From positions 1 through 10,647 of the forward strand of contig JAEXPL010000216.1 of assembly GCA_023446865.1 (NCBI GenBank): a DNA stretch of 10,647 nt, in the 5' to 3' direction. The stretch comes from Verrucomicrobiota bacterium. Lineage in GTDB: Bacteria > Verrucomicrobiota > Verrucomicrobiia > Opitutales > Opitutaceae. Under the pieces are notes generated by a model. It was given only the letters and a program-made list of their open reading frames with translations, did no database searches and was not told the origin of the DNA. The translations under genes were made by a program, and so were the position numbers. Of this stretch, positions 6,883 to 10,647 are shown one piece after another. The first letter of the stretch is position 1, and every line of letters begins with the position of its first letter.

Positions 6883-7401
6883 ATGGCGGTCTTTGGCTCC
6901 TACGGCGATCTTTCCGAACTCTTCCGCGAACTTCCGCTTTTCGCGGAGGCCTTCGAGTACCTGCGGCATTGCTTCACCAAGGGCACCGCGGAGCACGCCG
7001 GGTTGCTGGCCATGGCCGAGGGCGACACCCGCCGCCAGGAGCTGCGCAACGGCGTCTACGCGATGGAGTCGGTGTACCGCACGCGCACCCGTGGCGACTG
7101 TTTCTTCGAATCGCACCGGCGCTACATCGACGTGCAGGCGCTCGTCGAGGGCGAGGAGGCGATCGAGGTGCTCGGCATCGAACGGCTGCGGGTGACGGTC
7201 GACTACGTGCCGGACAAGGATCTCGTGAAATACGCCGACTCGGATTTTGCCTCGAAGCTGCGGTTGGTGCCGGGCGAGTTGGCCATCCTCTTTCCGCCGG
7301 ACGGGCACATGCCCTGCCTGCGGTTGGCGGACGCCCAACCGGTGCTTGTCCGCAAGACGGTGGTGAAGGTGCCGGTACCGCCGGGTTTCGCGCTGCGATG
7401 A
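6883..7401 (+). CDS. YhcH/YjgK/YiaL family protein (DUF386)
   Basis: The 172-residue protein matches the YhcH/YjgK/YiaL family, small metal-binding beta-sandwich (cupin-like) proteins linked to handling of sugars such as sialic acid and beta-galactosides. Visible marks are FFESHRRYIDVQ (74-85, with the likely ligands E76 and H78), EGEEAIEVLG (89-98), FPPDGHMPC (137-145, H142), and the C-terminal strand VRKTVVKVPV. It is slightly longer than the usual 150 or so residues. ATG 6883 is chosen because family similarity begins at once (MAVFGSYGDL); longer in-frame starts exist upstream but add unrelated residues. The gene overlaps rlmJ by ATGA, so the two are probably translated together. No sugar pathway genes lie nearby, so the substrate is unknown. 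Confidence 0.85.
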   Translation: MAVFGSYGDLSELFRELPLFAEAFEYLRHCFTKGTAEHAGLLAMAEGDTRRQELRNGVYAMESVYRTRTRGDCFFESHRRYIDVQALVEGEEAIEVLGIERLRVTVDYVPDKDLVKYADSDFASKLRLVPGELAILFPPDGHMPCLRLADAQPVLVRKTVVKVPVPPGFALR

Positions 7402-8261
7402 ACTACCGGCACGCGTTCCACGCGGGCAATTTTGCCGACGTCTTCAAGCACGTGCTCCTGCGGGAGCTCGTGCGCGCGATGCAGCGCAAACCGAAGCCGT
7501 TCCTCCTGCTCGACACCCACGCGGGCCGCGGGCGCTACGACCTTGCGCGGGCGGATGTCGGCGGGCGTGCGCCGGAGTGGCCCGAGGGCATCGGCAGGTT
7601 GTGGAGCGCGAGCGATCTTCCAGCGGCGCTGTCCGACTACGTTGCCGCGGTGCGCGAGTACAACCGCGTCGCTGGCGCGGGAGCGGACACGCTGCGGTTC
7701 TATCCGGGTTCGCCGCTGCTGGCGCTCCAGCTGATGCGGCCGGAGGATCGCTGCGCTTTCTGTGAATTGCAGCCGGAGGAAGCCGAGGCGCTCGAACGCG
7801 AGTGCGCCGGTGCCCGCAAGTGCCGGGTCCACAGGATCGACGGCTACGGTGCGCCCCGTGCGATGCTGCCGCCGCTGGAGAAACGCGCGCTGGTCCTGAT
7901 CGATCCGCCGTTCGAGGCGGCCGACGAGATGAAACGGGTCGCGGTGGCCGTCGAGGAGGGATTGCGGCGCAGTCCGGCGGCGGTATTCGCGGTCTGGTAC
8001 CCGCTCACCGGTCGTGCGTCCACGGCCCCGTTGTTCGTGCCGGTGCGCGAGCGCCGCCTCGCACCGACGCTGGTCGCGGAGCTGCGGGTCCAAGGCGAGA
8101 CGGCGGAGGTCGGCATGGGCGGTTGCGGGCTGGCGATTCTCAACCCGCCCTGGCAGTTCGAGACGGAGACGCGCCCGGTGCTGCAGGCTCTGGTGCGGTT
8201 GCTGGCGCTCGACGACGGCGCCGACTACCGCCTCGACTGGCTCGTCCCGGAAACGTCCTGA
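7398..8261 (+). CDS. rlmJ: 23S rRNA (adenine(2030)-N(6))-methyltransferase RlmJ
   Basis: RlmJ methylates N6 of A2030 (E. coli numbering) in 23S rRNA using S-adenosylmethionine. The 287-residue length is close to the 280 of E. coli. The diagnostic N-terminus MNYRHAFHAGNFADVFKHV is present, followed by the SAM-binding motif LLLDTHAGRGRYDL (36-49), the catalytic motif IDPPFE (168-173, with D169), and the C-terminal NPPWQFE in GGCGLAILNPPW. The catalytic motif is DPPF where E. coli has DPPY, an accepted variant among N6-adenine methyltransferases. The start codon overlaps the stop of the preceding gene by 4 nt (ATGA), pointing to translational coupling. The next gene follows after 14 nt. Family assignment is firm. 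Confidence 0.94.
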   Translation: MNYRHAFHAGNFADVFKHVLLRELVRAMQRKPKPFLLLDTHAGRGRYDLARADVGGRAPEWPEGIGRLWSASDLPAALSDYVAAVREYNRVAGAGADTLRFYPGSPLLALQLMRPEDRCAFCELQPEEAEALERECAGARKCRVHRIDGYGAPRAMLPPLEKRALVLIDPPFEAADEMKRVAVAVEEGLRRSPAAVFAVWYPLTGRASTAPLFVPVRERRLAPTLVAELRVQGETAEVGMGGCGLAILNPPWQFETETRPVLQALVRLLALDDGADYRLDWLVPETS

Positions 8262-8275
8262 ATTCTCCCCGACCG

Positions 8276-8770
8276 ATGCGTACGCTACGTGCCGTTCTAC
8301 TCGTTACCCTCTGGGGCGTGACCTCGTTGCTCGCCCAATCCGGCGACATGAGCGTGCTCCAGAACCTGCCCGCGTTAGGCGTGGTCGTGCGCGGCCTCTC
8401 CTCCGACGGTGCCAAGCTCGGGCTCACCGAGTCCGACCTGATCGCCGCGGTGCGCGGCCCGATCGAGGCGGCGGGCGTGAAGATCATTCCGCCGCCGATG
8501 CTGGAGCGGACACCGGACGCGCCGTTGCTCGAGATCTCCGCGAATGTGAGCCAGAACGGGCGCGCGACCTTCTTCTACATTCTCGATCTGCAACTGCGCG
8601 AATCGGTCAAGCCGCTGCGGGCGAACCGGACATTGGTGACAGTGCCGGCGGTCACCTGGGCGGAGCAGAAGGGCGGAGCGACGGCGAAGGCGGAAAGTGT
8701 CTGCGCGGCGCTGGCGCAGCTGGCCGAGCGATTTGCCGAGCAGTGGAAGGAAGCGCGGCTGGCGCAGTGA
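8276..8770 (+). CDS. Small secreted protein of unknown function
   Basis: 164 residues. The N-terminus MRTLRAVLLVTLWGVTSLLAQ is a clear signal peptide, with cleavage likely around residues 20-21. The mature part (about 144 residues) has VVVRGLSSDGAKLGLTESDL (37-55 region), a helix leading to AAGVKIIPPP, then alternating strands (LLEISANVSQNG, TFFYILDLQLRESV) and a C-terminal helix (AALAQLAERFAEQWKEA). I do not recognise a named family, though the order 'Gly-Leu-Thr then Leu, AG-x-x-I, paired strands, TW, terminal helix' recalls small exported proteins of unknown function I associate with Planctomycetes and Verrucomicrobia. It starts 14 nt after rlmJ, with the C-rich leader AATTCTCCCCGACCG, and is probably co-transcribed. 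It has one cysteine (C143) and no visible catalytic motif. Confidence 0.8.
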   Translation: MRTLRAVLLVTLWGVTSLLAQSGDMSVLQNLPALGVVVRGLSSDGAKLGLTESDLIAAVRGPIEAAGVKIIPPPMLERTPDAPLLEISANVSQNGRATFFYILDLQLRESVKPLRANRTLVTVPAVTWAEQKGGATAKAESVCAALAQLAERFAEQWKEARLAQ

Positions 8771-8772
8771 GC

Positions 8773-8809
8773 CGAGGCGAACGAGCCTCGCGGACCGGAC
8801 TGCTGTCCG
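8773..8809 (+). terminator. Two small tandem hairpins after the secreted-protein gene
   Basis: CGAGGC (8773-8778) pairs with GCCTCG (8785-8790) around a 6-nt loop, and CGGAC (8796-8800) pairs with GTCCG (8805-8809) around TGCT. They begin 2 nt after the stop codon. No T-run follows either, so at best they mark a weak or factor-dependent transcript end. Confidence 0.3.
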
Positions 8810-8862
8810 TGGGTGGATGCGCTTGCCCCCAAGCGAGTCAGGGACCCGGCGCGCGGAAGCGC

Positions 8863-8920
8863 CTGACAATTCCTGACAAATCGCGGGGAAACTTCTGACA
8901 AAGTCTTACGTGGCCCTGAC
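8863..8920 (+). promoter_or_regulatory. Four CTGAC direct repeats at near-helical spacing
   Basis: CTGAC occurs at 8863, 8873, 8895 and 8916; the first three read CTGACAA. Start-to-start distances are 10, 22 and 21 nt, about one, two and two turns of DNA, which would put the sites on nearly the same face. All lie upstream of the VWA gene (start 8994). This is the usual layout of a multi-site activator or repressor region. The binding protein is unknown. Confidence 0.5.
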
Positions 8921-8927
8921 GACTTTG
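8899..8927. repeat. Inverted repeat CAAAGTC/GACTTTG upstream of the VWA gene
   Basis: CAAAGTC (8899-8905) and GACTTTG (8921-8927) are perfect 7-bp reverse complements separated by 15 nt, and overlap the last two CTGAC repeats. Centre-to-centre spacing of the arms is 22 nt, two helical turns, fitting a dimeric regulator site. A transcript hairpin is also possible. Confidence 0.45.
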
Positions 8928-8956
8928 CGGGGCGGGGGTGGTAATCTCGGGACAGT

Positions 8957-8965
8957 TGATACAAC
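8957..8965 (+). promoter_or_regulatory. Possible extended -10 promoter for the VWA gene
   Basis: TGATACAAC (8957-8965) reads as TGn followed by TACAAC, an extended -10 with four of six consensus matches. No good -35 lies at the right distance (GGTGGT at 8937-8942), consistent with dependence on an activator at the CTGAC repeats. It would give a leader of about 20-25 nt. Confidence 0.25.
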
Positions 8966-8993
8966 GCAACCCAACCCCGAAATCACCACCACC

Positions 8994-10613
8994 ATGAAGA
9001 CCGCCTCCCGTCGCCGTTTCGCCACCGCCTGCCTCACCAGCCTGATCCTGTCCCCGTTCGTCCTGCTTCGCGCCGACCCGCCGGTGCCCGCGAAGGACAA
9101 GGAAGAGGAGTTGATCGTGCTTAGTCCGTTCGAAGTCTCGACCGGCGCCTGCGGCTACGTTTCCGCTGCCTCGATGGGCGCTACCGTAGGCGGAGCCCAA
9201 GACGCGCGCTACTTCCGCGATGTCGTCGCTGAAGGCGAATTTCCGCATCCTAGCACGCTCACGGCCGAGGGGCTTTTCGGGGAACACGATCTGCCGCTCG
9301 TAAGCCGCAAGACGAGCAAGGACTTGTTCTTCCTCAACGGCGAGGCGATGCCGGCCGCGCTCTTGACCAAGCCGGATGTGAAGTATCTCGGGCAGATCGG
9401 TCTCGAGTCGGGCCTTGATCCGGCCACCTGGCACCGGGCGCCGCTCAATCTGGTGGCGGTGGTCGATAAGTCCGGCTCGATGTCCGGCCAGCCGCTCGAC
9501 CTGGTCAAGGAATGCCTGCGCCAGATCCATCGTCAGCTCGGTCCGGAAGATCAGCTCTCGGTCGTGCTCTATGGCGACACCTCGGCGGTGCACCTGCAGC
9601 CCACCCGTGCCACGGCCAAGAACCGTGCCGCCATCGCGGCTGCGATCGATGCCATCCAGAGCGCCGGTTCCACCAATATGGAGGAAGGGCTGCAGGTCGG
9701 CTTTGCGCTCGCTCGGAGCAGCAAGGCCGGGTTTTCCGGTACCACTCGCGTGATGCAGTTCACCGACGAGCGTCCGAATGTCGGCGACACCAGCCCGACT
9801 GGTTTCATGGGCCTGATGGAGGCGGGCTCCCGCGACGGCATCGGCCAGACGACGATCGGCGTGGGCGAACAGTTTGGCGCCGAGATGGCGTCGAAGATCA
9901 GCGCGGTGCGCGGCGGCAACCTGTTCTTCTTCCCCGACCGTGAGGCGATGGTGAAGACGTTCACCGAGGAGCTCGACACCATGGTCACCGAATTGGCGTA
10001 CGACCTCGAGGTCTCGATCCGGCCGGCGGCGGGCCTGCGGTTGGTCGGCGTGTACGGCATCCCGGGCGAAATGCTCAAGTGGAAGGGCGAGCGCAGCGTG
10101 CAGTTCAGCGTTTCGACGGTCTTCCTCAGCCGGCAGAAGGGCGCGATCTACGCCTCGTTCGCCCCGGAGGATGAGGATCTGCCGGCCCGGCGCTATGTCG
10201 AGGGGCGTCCCCTCGCCACCGTGCAACTTTCCTACCGTGACGGCGAAGACCGGAAGGTCCGGGCCGCGAAGCTCGAGCTGCCGCTCGTGAAACCCGAGAT
10301 GGCAAGTCCCGGACTCACCCGCGGTCGTTTGCTGGTCAGCGAGTACCTCGCGCTCAAGGCCGCGATGACCGCCCATCTGACCGAGAACAACCAGGAGAAG
10401 GCGTACGGACTGCTCAGCGATCTCCACCGACTCCTGCAGGGTGACATGGATGCAACCATGGATTCCGAGCGCGAGCTTGTCACCGGGCTGTATGGGAAGA
10501 TGAGCAAACTTTCAGGACACGGGGAGCCGGTCGCGAGCACGGTGGTTTCGCCGAGCGATCCGGCGGACGAGGAGGAAGTGGTATTTCTCTCGGGTGGCTG
10601 TTTCCCGGAGTAG
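8994..10613 (+). CDS. Exported von Willebrand factor A protein with TonB-receptor-like N-terminus
   Basis: 539 residues. Signal peptide about 1-27 (SRRRF at 5-9 resembles a twin-arginine motif; likely cleavage after LLRA). Residues 37-76 carry EEELIVLSPFEVS and GYVSAASMGATVGG, recalling the N-terminus of Opitutaceae TonB-dependent receptors. A linker with EGLFGEHDLPL (92-102) leads to the VWA domain (about 150-335). Its MIDAS metal site is complete: DKSGS (D158, S160, S162), T227 in AGSTN, D258 in FTDE. The domain resembles YfbK-type VWA proteins. A beta-rich segment (340-435) and a helical segment (440-505) follow, then an acidic tail ending in GGCFPE. VWA domains bind other proteins through a metal ion; the partner is unknown. 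ATG 8994 is chosen because an upstream GTG (8910) would bury the signal peptide. It has its own control region and no Shine-Dalgarno sequence. Confidence 0.85.
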   Translation: MKTASRRRFATACLTSLILSPFVLLRADPPVPAKDKEEELIVLSPFEVSTGACGYVSAASMGATVGGAQDARYFRDVVAEGEFPHPSTLTAEGLFGEHDLPLVSRKTSKDLFFLNGEAMPAALLTKPDVKYLGQIGLESGLDPATWHRAPLNLVAVVDKSGSMSGQPLDLVKECLRQIHRQLGPEDQLSVVLYGDTSAVHLQPTRATAKNRAAIAAAIDAIQSAGSTNMEEGLQVGFALARSSKAGFSGTTRVMQFTDERPNVGDTSPTGFMGLMEAGSRDGIGQTTIGVGEQFGAEMASKISAVRGGNLFFFPDREAMVKTFTEELDTMVTELAYDLEVSIRPAAGLRLVGVYGIPGEMLKWKGERSVQFSVSTVFLSRQKGAIYASFAPEDEDLPARRYVEGRPLATVQLSYRDGEDRKVRAAKLELPLVKPEMASPGLTRGRLLVSEYLALKAAMTAHLTENNQEKAYGLLSDLHRLLQGDMDATMDSERELVTGLYGKMSKLSGHGEPVASTVVSPSDPADEEEVVFLSGGCFPE

Positions 10614-10647
10614 ACGCGAACAGGGCAGACAGGTGGACACGGTAGGG

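Noticed and set aside
6762..6884. N-terminal extension of MutY with a CxxCxxxC pattern
   Set aside because: The 41 extra residues do not resemble MutY, would occupy the whole divergent promoter region and overlap the next gene. The cysteines are probably chance in untranslated DNA.
8910..8993. GTG at 8910 as the start of the VWA protein
   Set aside because: It would place 28 Gly/Thr-rich residues before a clear signal peptide and would translate the repeat-rich control region; ATG 8994 gives a normal signal peptide at the N-terminus.
8838..10427. Long open frame (529 codons) on the minus strand opposite the VWA gene
   Set aside because: The composition is charged and low in recognisable motifs, it covers the regulatory region, and the plus strand carries a complete VWA protein with signal peptide and MIDAS residues.

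Overview
The window is GC-rich and gene-dense, and looks like a chromosomal segment of a Verrucomicrobia bacterium, most likely of the Opitutaceae. The main clue is the LSPFEVS segment after the signal peptide of the last gene, a signature I associate with exported proteins and TonB-dependent receptors of that family. A second clue is that the plus-strand genes start after C-rich leaders with no Shine-Dalgarno sequence. The assignment is by recognition, not by a search. I see no tRNA, rRNA, CRISPR array, transposase or phage gene.

Layout, left to right. (1) 1-246: intergenic, with a perfect 13-bp inverted repeat at 42-83 overlapping a possible leftward promoter. (2) 247-1611: a MATE-family multidrug/cation antiporter. 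(3) 1733-3286: an ArnT/PMT-like membrane glycosyltransferase; a 15-nt palindrome lies between it and the MATE gene. (4) 3379-3576: rpsU (bS21), preceded by a terminator-like hairpin and followed by a strong intrinsic terminator with a GTAA tetraloop. (5) 3695-5688: two genes 17 nt apart, a TIM-barrel sugar isomerase/endonuclease-IV-like protein and an exported TlpA-like thioredoxin with a tandemly repeated helical region. (6) 5700-6761, minus strand: mutY, convergent with the thioredoxin gene and divergent from the next. (7) 6883-8770: a compact plus-strand cluster of a YhcH/YjgK/YiaL-family protein, rlmJ (ATGA overlap) and a small secreted protein of unknown function. (8) 8771-8993: a regulatory region with four CTGAC repeats at near-helical spacing and a dyad. 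(9) 8994-10613: an exported von Willebrand factor A protein with an intact MIDAS site and an N-terminus resembling that of Opitutaceae TonB receptors. 10614-10647 shows nothing recognisable.

Most genes are housekeeping or envelope functions: translation (bS21, RlmJ), DNA repair (MutY), export and envelope modification (MATE, glycosyltransferase), and periplasmic redox (TlpA-like). They do not form one pathway. The parts most likely to hold something undescribed are the VWA protein with its control region, the palindrome at 42-83, and the rpsU leader.
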